Assembly (NCBI GenBank): GCA_963575745.1
Contig: CAUYUJ010007480.1
Coordinates: 373,383 to 437,382, forward strand
DNA: 64,000 bases
Source: Prorocentrum cordatum
Taxonomy: Eukaryota; Sar; Dinophyceae; Prorocentrales; Prorocentraceae
Direction of reading: 5' to 3'
The translations under genes were made by a program, and so were the position numbers. Below, piece after piece: positions 39,768 to 49,535 of this stretch; within the stretch, counting starts at the first letter, position 1; every line of letters starts with the position of its first letter. The notes beneath the pieces are model-generated. The model saw nothing but the letters and a program-made list of their open reading frames with translations. It searched no databases and had not been told where the DNA came from.

Positions 39768-39770
39768 CTA
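39768..39770 (-). other. In-frame amber codon within RNase H
   Basis: A TAG separates ...TDFATC from KTRRAM. Copia RNase H has one residue at this place, so a single point mutation of a sense codon explains it; stop-codon readthrough is the alternative. Confidence 0.8.
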
Positions 39771-42700
39771 GCACGTCGCGAAATCCGTGTCTGTGAACAA
39801 CTGCAGCTTCACCTCTCCAGGCTTGCTCCCAGTTGGTTTTTCCATCAGCACTCCAAACGTCTTTGTCCCCTTCAGGTACCTCACCAGCTTCACCAGTCGC
39901 TTCCTGTCAAACTCCGTCGGCTGACTCAGGTTCCTGGTCAGCAGCTGCACGTCCCGCTGGATGTCCGCTCTGTCGGGCGAGATGTAGAGCGCGATCCCGA
40001 CTCCTGTGCGAAACTTCGCCCGCTCGATCTCGTCCAATTCAGGACTCCATGTCGGGTCCTCCTCAGTCAAGCTTGGTGCCCTCGTCGGCTTGGCCTTCTC
40101 CGTGCCCATTACGTAGATCAGGTCGTCGATGTGCTTCACGTTCGGCCTCAGCATGACGTTGCCGTTCATGAGCCTCAGCCTGTCCCGCTTCAGGTGCGAG
40201 TAGCGACCCTGCCTGATGACATCCGTCGCTTTCAGGTCGAACACCTCTCGCAGCCGCTTGATGATCCCCTCCAGGCTGCCGATTGGACCCTCCCCGTGGA
40301 AGTCGTCCATGTGCACCTCGATCAGGATCTTCTTCTCTCTGTGGTAGTAGAACTGCGGCTGACACTCACTCCTGTCGAAGCCCTCTCCCTTCAGGGTCTT
40401 CGCCGCCTTGTCCACCCAGCCAGCGCCTGCCACGCGCTGCCCAGGTAGCATCTTGTTGAGCGCCCAAGCGATGTCGGTCGGTCTGCCCATCTCCGCCAAG
40501 ATCGCCAGATACTCAGCAGGTGGCTCTACACAAACCTTCTCAGTCTGGTCCGCTTGGTAGTACGCCTTCACGCAATCCGCGATGAAGGTCCCGTGGTTCT
40601 CCTCCTTGATGCTGACGAAGTCCACCAGCCTGCTCGTCTGCGCCGATGAGCTCGCTGCGAACACGTCGTCACGCTGCTCCATCCACTTGAACTCCTGCGC
40701 CACATACCGCCACTTGCAGATACCTCCTCGCATCTGCGGCTCCCAGCGCGCCCTGATCCTCTTGAGCTCACCGCTCTCGCTCCTCGGGACGTCCCTGTGC
40801 ACCCCGTAGTGTGCCAGCACTTCCAGTGCCTCGCGCTTGCCCTTGAGCTCCACCGCGGGCTCCAGCCCGCTGACCGTCATGTAGCAGTCTGTGCCCATCC
40901 TGTCCAGGATGCTGTAGTCGATAGGGTCGTCGAGCGAGATGGCGTCCACGTGCTTCGCGCGTTTGCCTGGTGCGCCGAAGTCTTCAGCGTCGGCAGGTCT
41001 GACAAGACCTCGAGGTGTCATCGGCGCATCCGCATCCGTCGTGCTATTCTCCTCTGGCCTCGCTGCCGCTGCCGCTCCAGCTCCAGGTCCCGCGGGCGCC
41101 GCCGGTGGCCCCGCGCGCGCTGCTGCAGCCGGCTGCGCCCCCTGCTCGGGCGCCCCCTGGGGTGGCGCCGCCTCGCGCGCTGCTTCCTGCGCCTCGGTCT
41201 TCGCCTTCTGCTCCGCCGCCGTCACAACGATCGTGGGCGTCGGCCTCTGAAGCCTGGGCAGTAGCTCGCGCGGCTTGGCGCTCCTCGCGTCCCAGGGCAG
41301 GGCCTTCACTGCCTTCATCAGCTTGTCATCTGCCCGCAATGCTGGCTCCAGCCGCCTGCGTGTTCTTGCGCGGTGCCAGCCCGCTGGCGTCAAGAACAAG
41401 TGGTCGTCGCTCTCCTTGTGCTTCCCGATCCAGATGCCCTTCGCGAAACTCGACTCGCCCTTGCGCTTCAGGGACGTAGCCGTGATCTGCCTCGCGTGGG
41501 AGATCGGGGTCTTGAAGAGAGCCGTCTCTCCAAAGGGGGGAATCTCTCCGTTGTAGGTCACTCCGTATGCTGCCTGATGGGACGTCCTCCCATCGGCTCG
41601 TGGTCGGCACGTAGACGTAGCCCAGCTAACGTACCGTGTAAGCCAACACCAGATCGGTGCATCCGCTGTGATCTTCATGGCATGGCGCTTCTCCAGGTCG
41701 AATTTGTATGTCCTCACCTTCGCCTGAAACCATCTGATCGGAGCCTCAATCGCGCCCATGCTCTGGCTGTCCTTCAGGTTCCCACGCTTCTCTTCCAGCT
41801 TGATGCTCTTGCTCAGCCTCTTCCGCACCTCCTCGACCAGGTTCACGATCGCGGGCTCGCCGTCCGTCTTGATGTCCGCCGTCGTGAGATGCATGCCCTC
41901 AATGAAGCCGCTCGCGCTGGCTATTGCGTAGTCCGTGACCTTCTTGGTGGGCATCGAGACTGCATCGAACATCAGCGTGTCCCTGTCTGCCATCACGAGC
42001 GTCGTCGCGAAGATGTCCGCCGCTGGCGGCTCCTCATCTCCGGTCTCCGCCCAGTCGCCGTTGGTCTTCAGGTAGCAGAAGTCCAGGGTGATCTGCGCCT
42101 TCCCAGTGTCCTTCTGGTCGAACGTGAGGGTCTTGCGCGGCTTGGTCGTCTCGTTCCCCCGCGCGCAGGCCTCGCACCGCGGCGCTCTCGTGAGATGCAG
42201 CAGTTCATGAGCTGCTCGTTCTTCGTCCGTGGGTGCTGCTGGCCCTGCTACTTCTCGCGGTGCTATCGAGGGTCCTCCTTGAACGGACTCTTCGTGCCTG
42301 CGCTCCAACTCCTTCATCTTCAGGTGGTGCCCCGTGAGCCTCCGCTCCGCATCGCTGAGTCGGGCCCACAGCTCGTCCTTTCTGCCGTAGATTGGCTGGC
42401 CCATCTCCTTGAGCCTTGCCCGCATGTCCTCCACGCGGCAGGAAGGGTGCAGGACGATCTCCTGCCCTTCGCGTAGCACCACTGGACGTCGAGCCAGTCG
42501 CTCTCTTCCCGCGCTCTCAGCTGCTCCACCTCGCTCTGGAGCCGAGGCGGCAGCCGCAGGTGCAGTCGGTGCCGCTGTAGCTGCTCCGCTGCTCGTAGCC
42601 CCAGGCGCCGGCACGAACGCCTCCTCCTGCTGCTCATTTGCGTTCACGCTGGCCGCGAACTCCTTCGCCTCCGTAGCTGTCTTGAAGGTCTTCGCGTTGA

Positions 42701-44186
42701 ATCCCAGCGTGTTGTTCTTCCTGGTGGGCGGGATGCCCTTGCTGAGGTCGCCGCCAGGGTACATGCGCATGCCCGTCTTCGCGCTCAGCCAGAACTCGGC
42801 ACCCTTATCCATCACCTCCAGCAGCGAGAGGATTGGCTTCGATACCGTGTCACCTAGCCTGAAGTCTGCTTTCAGCAACTTCAGCTGCTCGCACTCGTCA
42901 GTAACCGCCATCGGCACCGTCGCGATGGAGTCCATCTTGATCTCGTTGCGCTGCGCGTCCAGCAGCCTCGGGCCGTGATCATCTCCTTTCCTGCGTCCTT
43001 CGCCGAAGAAAGTCGGGCCCACGTGGCAGTCACTCGCAGTGTCCAACGTGATGAAGGTCGTCTCCACGAGCTCCATGCCGCAGCACTCCGTCTCGGGATC
43101 CTCCACCTCCATCGTCGTGCAGTAGAGCTGGTCGCCGTCGCAGATCCCGCACTCGTACTCCGCGTACTCGATCTTGGCCACCGTCTTCGGGTCCGTGCTC
43201 TCCTGCTCAATGGCCGCGTTGCCCTTGGACCTCTCATCGGCGATTCGCTTCTTGCAGTCCGCCTTCTTGTGGCCCGTCTTATGGCAGTAGTCGCACTTCC
43301 CCGAGAAGGTGTAGCCGTCCTTGCCTTTGCCTTTGGCGTCCTTTCCGCCCTTGGTTCCCGCGGCTGCTCTTCGACCTTTTCCGTCGCCCTTCTGCTTCCC
43401 TTTGTCACGCCAGAAACAGTCGCGGGCCGTGTGGCTTGGCTTGTGGCAGATCTGGCACTTGTCCTTTCCGTCCTTGCCTTTGCCTTTGGAGATCGCGTCG
43501 ACGTCCATGTCGTTGCTCCCCTTATTTGCTGTCGGAGGTCGCGAGACCACCCCACTTTGGCCGATCACCGCCTCGAAGATGCAGTTCCTCATCTGTGTGA
43601 TGTCGCTGCGCACCTCGCGCTGCGCCGAGCGTAGCATGACCTTCACTTCCTCTGGTGCGTGGGCCATGATCGTGCTCGTCTTCATATTCTGCGTGACCTG
43701 CTCTCCGGTCGCGCGCTCGTACCTTGAGATCAACTCGTCCCAAGCGATCAGCACCTCCGTGAAGCGCGCCTTCCCCTCGCGATCCTTCCACCATGTCGGC
43801 GTGAGGATCTGCTGGAGCATCTGGCCGTGCTCCTCATTCAGTCGCGGCCTGTACTCCCTGTACAGCCTTCTCATTGCCTCGAAGCCGTCGCCTCGCGGGC
43901 ATAGCTTCACGACGCTCTGCGCCGTGCCTTTCGTAGTGCTCGCCAGCAGGTGGTACAAGCTCCTGCCTACCATCACTCCCTGCTCGCCGAGGTCGTCCGC
44001 GGTCAGCGGCTCCTCAGCGTCCCTTGATCGCTCCAGGCCCGCCGTCCAGCCCAGCAGGCCACAGTATGACTCGAACGGGAAGATCCAATCCTCGAAGTCT
44101 TCCCTCTTGCCTGAGAACGTCGGCACCCTGCCGATCCCACGTGAGTCTAGCAGCTGCACCCCAGCTGCTCCGTTGTCGGCCGCCAT
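39768..44186 (-). CDS. Copia polyprotein: Gag, zinc knuckles, protease, SAP-like domain, integrase, RT
   Basis: 1472 codons from ATG. Residues 1-230: Gag-like (UBN2 type). Two CX2CX4HX4C zinc knuckles at 244-257 and 298-311 for RNA binding. Protease active site DTAS at 382-385. SAP-like helix-extended-helix at about 582-618 (VEDMRARLKEMGQPIYGRKD and on). Integrase zinc ligands H660, H664, C671, C674, then catalytic D702, D775, E814. RT motif A IADCVKAYYQAD (D1204), motif C VHMDDFHG (D1294, D1295). RNase H start FTDTDFATC (D1466, D1468). The protein would build the particle, cut itself, copy the RNA and integrate the DNA. Only the terminal TAG prevents a full product. Start chosen as the first ATG, 60 bp after the 5' LTR. 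Confidence 0.93.
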   Translation of the reverse strand: MAADNGAAGVQLLDSRGIGRVPTFSGKREDFEDWIFPFESYCGLLGWTAGLERSRDAEEPLTADDLGEQGVMVGRSLYHLLASTTKGTAQSVVKLCPRGDGFEAMRRLYREYRPRLNEEHGQMLQQILTPTWWKDREGKARFTEVLIAWDELISRYERATGEQVTQNMKTSTIMAHAPEEVKVMLRSAQREVRSDITQMRNCIFEAVIGQSGVVSRPPTANKGSNDMDVDAISKGKGKDGKDKCQICHKPSHTARDCFWRDKGKQKGDGKGRRAAAGTKGGKDAKGKGKDGYTFSGKCDYCHKTGHKKADCKKRIADERSKGNAAIEQESTDPKTVAKIEYAEYECGICDGDQLYCTTMEVEDPETECCGMELVETTFITLDTASDCHVGPTFFGEGRRKGDDHGPRLLDAQRNEIKMDSIATVPMAVTDECEQLKLLKADFRLGDTVSKPILSLLEVMDKGAEFWLSAKTGMRMYPGGDLSKGIPPTRKNNTLGFNAKTFKTATEAKEFAASVNANEQQEEAFVPAPGATSSGAATAAPTAPAAAASAPERGGAAESAGRERLARRPVVLREGQEIVLHPSCRVEDMRARLKEMGQPIYGRKDELWARLSDAERRLTGHHLKMKELERRHEESVQGGPSIAPREVAGPAAPTDEERAAHELLHLTRAPRCEACARGNETTKPRKTLTFDQKDTGKAQITLDFCYLKTNGDWAETGDEEPPAADIFATTLVMADRDTLMFDAVSMPTKKVTDYAIASASGFIEGMHLTTADIKTDGEPAIVNLVEEVRKRLSKSIKLEEKRGNLKDSQSMGAIEAPIRWFQAKVRTYKFDLEKRHAMKITADAPIWCWLTRYVSWATSTCRPRADGRTSHQAAYGVTYNGEIPPFGETALFKTPISHARQITATSLKRKGESSFAKGIWIGKHKESDDHLFLTPAGWHRARTRRRLEPALRADDKLMKAVKALPWDARSAKPRELLPRLQRPTPTIVVTAAEQKAKTEAQEAAREAAPPQGAPEQGAQPAAAARAGPPAAPAGPGAGAAAAARPEENSTTDADAPMTPRGLVRPADAEDFGAPGKRAKHVDAISLDDPIDYSILDRMGTDCYMTVSGLEPAVELKGKREALEVLAHYGVHRDVPRSESGELKRIRARWEPQMRGGICKWRYVAQEFKWMEQRDDVFAASSSAQTSRLVDFVSIKEENHGTFIADCVKAYYQADQTEKVCVEPPAEYLAILAEMGRPTDIAWALNKMLPGQRVAGAGWVDKAAKTLKGEGFDRSECQPQFYYHREKKILIEVHMDDFHGEGPIGSLEGIIKRLREVFDLKATDVIRQGRYSHLKRDRLRLMNGNVMLRPNVKHIDDLIYVMGTEKAKPTRAPSLTEEDPTWSPELDEIERAKFRTGVGIALYISPDRADIQRDVQLLTRNLSQPTEFDRKRLVKLVRYLKGTKTFGVLMEKPTGSKPGEVKLQLFTDTDFATC

Positions 44187-44227
44187 GGCGCGCTGGCGCC
44201 ACTGGCCTGAAGGGTAGGTTCAGGCAA

Positions 44228-44245
44228 CCTCACGAACTGTCACCA
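44228..44245 (-). other. Primer-binding site of the copia element
   Basis: Minus-strand TGGTGACAGTTCGTGAGG directly after the 5' LTR. It begins with TGG, complementary to a tRNA CCA end. It does not match the initiator-Met type TGGTATCAGAGC, so another tRNA is the likely primer. Confidence 0.75.
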
Positions 44246-44476
44246 TGCAGAGATGACGATCTCACTCGATAGATCATCTTCGAGCCATAACAGCTTCGGC
44301 GGGGACGCCCCGCTCCACTCAGTCCAGGCCTGCACGGGCCTTGCACAGGGGGCCTCTTAGGGCCCAAATCATGCACTAGGGCCTCTATGGGCCTAACGCT
44401 CACGCCAGGGCCTCCTTGGGCTCTGGCCTACTATCTGGCCGCCTCGGGAGGGGCCGTACACTCACTGACGCCTGCA
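44246..44476 (-). repeat. 5' LTR of the copia element
   Basis: 231 bp, four transitions from the 3' LTR. Followed outside by ATGTATGTAT of the split microsatellite. It should hold promoter and transcription start; no TATA-like box is evident. Confidence 0.95.
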
Positions 44477-44522
44477 ATGTATGTATGTATGTATGTATGT
44501 ATGTATGCATGTGTATATATAC
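44477..44522. repeat. (GTAT)n microsatellite, right part
   Basis: Continuation of the tetranucleotide target tract after the copia insertion. Confidence 0.85.
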
Positions 44523-45330
44523 ACATATTTGGACATCTTAAACGAGAAAAACAACTCACCACCGCTTCCCTGGGAAACAAGTGGAGGAGGAGATGCTCCG
44601 AGATGGCTTCCAAGATGGCTCAAGAGAGCTCAAGACGGTTGAAGGTGGCCCCCATCATGCATCCAACGGGCCCCAAGAGGGCAACAAGACGGCCCCAAGT
44701 GTTTTCGGAGCGCCCCCCTTGGGACCCCCCTCGAAGCAGCTCAACCCCTTCAAAACCTACCGCACCTAACGCAAACCAGTAAACTGTTCCGGGGTCCAGA
44801 GTCGGGGATCTTCTGACCCGGGTCAATCCAGACCCGGGTCAACAGGAAACCAACAACTGCAATGCAGGAACAAAAAAACCTGCAACGCAGACCTTCGCAA
44901 ACCCGGGTCAGCCAATAGGCGCGGCCGCCTCGCGGCCACGAGCGGCTCGCTGACCCGAGTCAGCCAGGGAGGGTCTTCGCAGGATCCTGCAGGATCTGGT
45001 GCCCTGGCTGACCCCCGTTTGCATTGACCCCCGTCTCAAGGCTCCCGACAGAGGGGTCCGAGCGGGGGTCCCGGGGGCGGATCCCGGGAGAGGTCCCTGT
45101 GGTCGGGACCACCACCGCGGGCGGTCCCTGCGGACAAGGGGGACAGCGAGGTGGTCTCCCTGGGGAGCTCTCCAGCCTCAGCCCCAGCCCGGGGCCCGCC
45201 CGGGACCCAGCCCTCGTCCCGGCCCGGGCACCAGCCCCAGCCCTGGCCTCGGCCCCGGGGCCCTGGCTCTGGCCCCGGCCCCAGCCCAAAGCAGCGCCCC
45301 GAAGGAGACAAACGGCCCTCCTTCTTGTCT
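44523..45330. other. Unassigned stretch
   Basis: 44590-44720 contains CCCCAAGAGGG-type repeats. 44810-44950 has five imperfect GACCCGGGTCA(A/G) palindromes. No gene recognised. Confidence 0.45.
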
Positions 45331-46062
45331 CCTCCTCCTCCTCCTCCTCCTCCTCCTCATCCTCCTCCTCCTCCTCTTGCTCCCACTTTTCCTCCTCGTC
45401 CTCGTCCTCGTCCTCCTCCTGCTCCTCTTCCTCCTCCTCCTCCTCCTCCTCCTCCTCCTCCTCCTCCTCCTCCCATTTTTCCTCCCGTCCTCCTCCTCCC
45501 CTCCTGCTCTCCTCCTCTTCCCCGCTCCTCCTCCAAACTCCTCCTCCTCATCCTCCTCCTCCGCCTCCTCCTCCTCCTCCTCCTCCTCCCTCCTCCTCCC
45601 CTCCTCTTGCTCCCACTTTTCCTCCTCGTCGTCCTCCTCCCTCCCTCTCTGCTTCCTCCTCCTCCTCCTCCTCCTGCTCCTCTTGCTCCCATTTTTCCTC
45701 CTCGTCCTCCTCCTCCTCCTCCTTTCCTCCTCCTCTCTCCTGCTCCCTCCTCTCCACTCCTCCTCCTCCTCCTCCCCTCCTCCTCCTCCTCCTCCTCCCT
45801 CTCCTCCTCCTCCTCCTCCTCCTCCTCCGCCCCCTCCTCCTCCTCCTCCTCCTCCTCCTCCTCCTCCTCCTCCTCCTCCTCCTCCTCCTCCTCCTCCTCC
45901 TCCTCCTCCTCCTCCTCCTCCTCCTCCTCCTCCTCCTCCATCCTCCTCCTCCTCCCCTCCTCCTCCACCTCCTCCTCCTCCTCCTCCTCCTCCTCCTCGC
46001 CTCCTCCTCCTCCTCCTCGTCCTCCTCCTCCTCCTCCTCCTCCTCCTCCTCCTCCGCCACTC
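45331..46062. repeat. (CTC)n tract, 730 bp, longest in the window
   Basis: CTC/TCC triplets with decay blocks on the left and a nearly pure 130-bp run at 45838-45935. All long Pro/Ser/Leu/Gly/Glu frames here are artefacts. Confidence 0.97.
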
Positions 46063-46575
46063 TTTTTCGTTATGAATGACTCCTCCCGGTCGTACCCCGA
46101 GACGTGCCAGTAGGGCGGATCGGGCGTTTCGCATGAGGCTTCCTCACCATGCATGGTCCTGGAGCTGATACTTTGCAACAATTCCACGGATGAAGGGCGG
46201 GCCGTTTGGAAAATGTGGTTCTCGCTTTAGCGCCGTGCGAATTCGACAGCGGTTTCAATGATTATTATGGTTGACGTCCCAGAAATTGTATTTTGGCAGG
46301 ATGCAGGACTGTCAGGGCGAAACATTCACGCTGATCCGCGGTGTTGAACACAGGACTAGCGTTCGAGCACGGTTCAGGATTGTGAGGACGCAGCGGTAAC
46401 GATGAATCGCCGCGTTGAAGTCCTATGAATAGGGTTTTGGTACGGTTAAGAATATCCAGACGATTGCCTTCCAACGGGGCACTTTCCTAAGTGAAACAAG
46501 CCCTTGCAGTCGACGGTGAAGATATAACTTGGAGGGTGGATTGCAACATCGCTGGTGGGTGACGGGTTTGCACTG
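46063..46575 (+). repeat. Repeat family A, single diverged copy
   Basis: Same order of blocks as the 55.8-58.5 kb units: TATGAATGAC, GTAGGGCGG, CTTCCTCACCATG, GGATGAAGGGCGG, CTGTCAGGGCG, GTTGAAGTCC, ACTTGGAGGGTGGATTGCAA, GGGTTTGCACTGG. Bordered by (CTC)n on both sides, as are the array units. Confidence 0.75.
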
Positions 46576-46948
46576 GTCCTCCTCCTCCTCCCCCTCCTCC
46601 GCCTCCTCCTCCTCCTCCTCCTCCTCCTCCTACTTCCCCCTCCCCCTCTCTCCTCCCTCCTCCTCCTCTCCTCCCCTCCTCTTCCCCTTCCTCCTCCTCC
46701 TCTCCTCCTCCTCCTCCTCCTCCTCCTCCTCCTCCTCTACCACCTCCACCTCCTCCTCCTCATCCTCCTCCTCCTCTTCTTCTGTTTCTTAGTATTCTTC
46801 TTATTCCTCCTCCTCCTCCTCCTCCTCTTCCTCCTCCCCCTCCCTCCTCCTCCTCTTCCTCCTCCTCCCCGTGCCGCCCTTCTTCCCCCCGTCCTCCTCC
46901 TCCTCCGCCTCCTCCTCCTTCTCTTCCTCCTCCTCCACCGCCCGTCCG
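46576..46948. repeat. (CTC)n / polypyrimidine tract
   Basis: CTC triplets with CCC and TTC decay. Confidence 0.95.
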
Positions 46949-47360
46949 ATGTGGCGAGCCTATGGCAAGGTCACAAGCTCGTCGTTGTCGTTGTCGTCGT
47001 GGTCGTCGTCCTTCTGGGTCGGCGGCAATGGCCGTAAGGCCATCACTATACTTTGGTCGGGGTGGAGGGGTGCGCTGGCTGGTGGGCGAATAGGAGCTGG
47101 GGCAACTGCTGGAGGGGGCGCGGCGCCAGTGCCGCGCGTGCCGGAATCATCTAAATGGTCGGGGCGGAAGGGGGCACGCTGGCTGGTGGGCAAGGACGAG
47201 CGGGGCTGGCTGCCAAAACGGGGGGAGGGGGGCCTGGCACAGCGCTGGGAGAGAGGGAGGAGGGCACGGCGCCGGCGCCGTGCGTGCCGAAATGCAAAAT
47301 GGTCGGGGCGAAGGGGGCGCGCGCAGATGCTGGGGGGGAGGAGGGGGACGCAGCGCTGGC
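46949..47360. other. Unassigned stretch
   Basis: Holds three imperfect copies of GGTCGGGGYGRAGGGG...GCGCTGGC (47052, 47158, 47300), a short tandem unit. No gene recognised. Confidence 0.4.
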
Positions 47361-47665
47361 ACCCTTGACTTGGCAGGGTCGACCTACTAATCAGGGCCGA
47401 CTGTAGACCCGATGCACTCCAACGAGGCAGCCCCAGCCCGAGATGTTCCTGCATCCTTCGGGTCGGGCGGAAGGGGGGGATAGCAAAGGGAGGGGGGTGA
47501 GAATCAGCTCACGTAGCTGCTTTTCCCGGCGCCTCCCGGCGCCGGAAGCGGCCACGTATCGAGGAATGGGCCTCTCGGCGGGGCCGAAACCAGCTGCGCG
47601 CAGCAAATTTCGTAGCCCCCCCTTTCCCCCATCCCTCCCTTTCGTCCGGCCCGAATCCTGAGCCG
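47361..47665 (+). repeat. Repeat family B, copy in direct orientation (left arm of an inverted pair)
   Basis: About 300 bp running ACCCTTGACTTGGCAGGGTC, GACCTACTAATCAGGGCCGA, then palindromic blocks around CAGCTCACGTAGCTG, GGCGCCTCCCGGCGCC and AAACCAGCTGCGCGCAGC. It is the inverted counterpart of 50528-50831. Confidence 0.8.
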
Positions 47666-48311
47666 TCTTGTTCCCGCCGGCCGGGGGGCCAGTCGAGCTC
47701 AAGCCGGGCTGCGAGAACGCTGGGACAGGAGCTCCGCCCCGGAGTTTCCCGCGGCGTGGGAGGTCTGGGTGCCTGCCGCCTCCCTCCTCCCCTACTCGCT
47801 CCCTCCCTCGGGCAAGAGTCCCAGGCGCCTCCCCCTCCTCCCCTCCTCCCCCTCCTCCCCCTCCTGCCCCTTTTTTTCTGACAGCAACGCACATGCCTCA
47901 AAGGTGCAATGATGAAGACGTCCGGGAAGATCAACACCGAGGTGAGATAGCCCAGACAACCACATAATGCTACGTGGGAGGCGCCACGAACACCGATTGC
48001 CGTACCGAAAAGAACGCCAGACAGAGCACTGAAAACAGACCACCAGTCTCCAGAATTGCCTCCCCCCGACAAGAATAAGAACGCCCAGCAACACCAGGAA
48101 GGACTTGATCGTGGAGGTCAGCTGCGTACCGACGGACTACCGACAACGCAATCACTCCATTCCCACGAAAAAAGAATGCCAGAAGACCAGACCACGTGAT
48201 AGAAGGGCGAAACACACCAGACCAAGGAAGGAATACAGAGAATAGAAGCCTGGCAGCACACACTGAAAACTGAAAACCACAAATAAGAAGTACGGCATGA
48301 AAATCAGGCAC
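47666..48311. other. Probable 3' untranslated region of the minus-strand gene copy, then GC-rich DNA
   Basis: 48000-48311 on the minus strand is T-rich (many TTTTC/TTCTT), unlike coding DNA, and directly follows the TGA of the gene copy at 48312. 47666-47900 has short CTCCCC repeats. Confidence 0.4.
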
Positions 48312-49382
48312 TCAGACCCCGAAGATCTCCGAGGCGTCGGAGTCGGAATAGAAGCCGCCAAAGCTCCGAGAACTTGGGCTGAGCTCGCTGTCGTCGCAGG
48401 GGTCGAACAGGCGGCCTTCCCCAGAATCGGGTGGCAGCTGAGACGACATCCAGCGGCCGCACTGCGCCATGGGCAAGCCCTCCTGCGCATGCGACACGGC
48501 CGCATGCCCCTGCGAATACACTCCCCTAGCGGCTATGGGAAATTGCGAGATTGAAGCAGAGGTCGTCTGGGGCCCAGGAGGGGCAGCACCGTCGCCAGCA
48601 GCAGAGACACCGACCAGCACGCTCTCCATTCCCGAGACCTCCGCGCCCGAGAGCTCGAAGATCTCGGAGTCGTCCTGCACGTCGGCCACGTGCTCCACGA
48701 CGGGCGCCGCGCTCGCGAGCACGCCGAACTGCTGCTCCTCAATCTCCTGGTTTACGGCATTACCCTGCACGGGGAGCGAGGCCGCGAGGCGCAAGCCCGC
48801 CTCCAGGCCATCCCCGAAGGCCTTGGCCTGCACGGCTGGGTCCCCGAGCAGGACCTGCCAGGTGCCAGGAGCCAGCGCCACCTGCGGCTCGAAGAGATCG
48901 GCGTCGGCACGCAGAGCCGCACTGCGACAAGGCCCTGGGGCAGCAGCGCTGGCGCCAAGGCGTGGGCCAGCTGCTGCCCAAGCGATCCCGTCGCCCGCGG
49001 CTGCGGCGAAGCCACCGGCTGGCGCGAGAGCCGCGTGCCAAGCCGCATTTCGCCTCCTGCGCGCGGCTCCTGGCACTGCCGCGCCGGCCGACAGGAGCTT
49101 CAGCGCGGGCCTCGCCGCCAGCTCCCTGTCTTGCCAGGAGCCTGGCTCGCCGACACAGGCACGGGCGCGCAGAGCAGCATCGAGAGCATCCCGAAGGCGA
49201 CGACGAGCAGCGCGGCGAGCCGCTGTTGGCGGCACGCAATGCGCTGGGCCGCCACGCACTCGGGCAGCCCCCCGCAGCCATCCAAGGCGTGCCCGCTGCC
49301 GCCGCCGCCGAGCCGCCGACCATGGGCGAAAGGGCTGCGGAGAAAGCGGGGAACACCGGCTAGAGCCAAAATGGCTACGGAG
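48312..49382 (-). pseudogene. Spliced-leader-tagged gene copy, unidentified product
   Basis: On the minus strand a relict spliced leader (49360-49381) is followed by a short leader and an ATG at 49325 in good context (CCCATGG). G/C-rich third positions track one frame up to about 49150, reading RLAALLVVAFGMLSMLLCAP and VPVSASQA, a signal-peptide-like hydrophobic segment. They then shift to another frame that runs to a TGA at 48312. That frame contains RELAARPALKLLSAG, LFEPQVALAPGTWQVLLGDP, EIFELSGAEVSGMESVLVGV and the end SFGGFYSDSDASEIFGV. A leader in genomic DNA implies reverse transcription of a mature trans-spliced mRNA and re-insertion. Frame changes suggest decay, though a short intron is possible. 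Product not recognised. Confidence 0.5.
49360..49381 (-). other. Relict dinoflagellate spliced leader
   Basis: Minus-strand sequence matches the 22-nt leader DCCGTAGCCATTTTGGCTCAAG at 21 of 22 positions (D = T; A at position 20 is T). The core CCGTAGCCATTTTGGCTC is exact. In dinoflagellates this leader is normally added to mRNA by trans-splicing. Confidence 0.9.
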
Positions 49383-49392
49383 ACCCCTCCTG

Positions 49393-49535
49393 CCCCCTCC
49401 TCCTCCTCCTCCTCCTCCTCCTCGTCCTCGTCGTCCTCGTCGTCCTTCTCCTCCTCCTCCTCCTCCTCCTCCGCCTCCTCCTCCTCCTCCTCCTCCTCCT
49501 CCTCCTCCTCCTCCTCCTCCTCCTCCCCCCCTCCC
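49393..49535. repeat. (CTC)n tract
   Basis: CTC/CGTCCT triplets immediately upstream of the relict leader. Confidence 0.95.

Larger units (their letters stand above)
38571..44476 (-). mobile_element. Copia (Pseudoviridae-type) LTR retrotransposon, nearly intact
   Basis: A 5906-bp element on the minus strand bounded by two 231-bp LTRs (TG...CA), with the 5-bp direct repeat ATGTA on each side (ambiguous because the target is GTAT-repetitive). Order protease-integrase-RT-RNase H defines copia. The LTRs differ at four sites, all transitions (about 98 percent identity), so the insertion is fairly recent. One in-frame TAG interrupts RNase H. The body also holds a SAP-like domain and a C-terminal transmembrane segment, neither usual for the group. 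Confidence 0.95.

Noticed and set aside
44612-44625. Second spliced-leader relic (ATGGCTCAAG)
   Set aside because: Only nine consecutive leader bases match; the region has many AAGATGGC-type repeats, so chance is sufficient.
45151-46113. Frames of 300+ codons (Pro/Ser/Leu/Gly-rich) in the long (CTC)n tract
   Set aside because: Triplet repeats are stop-free in all six frames; composition follows the repeat and no domain or start context exists.
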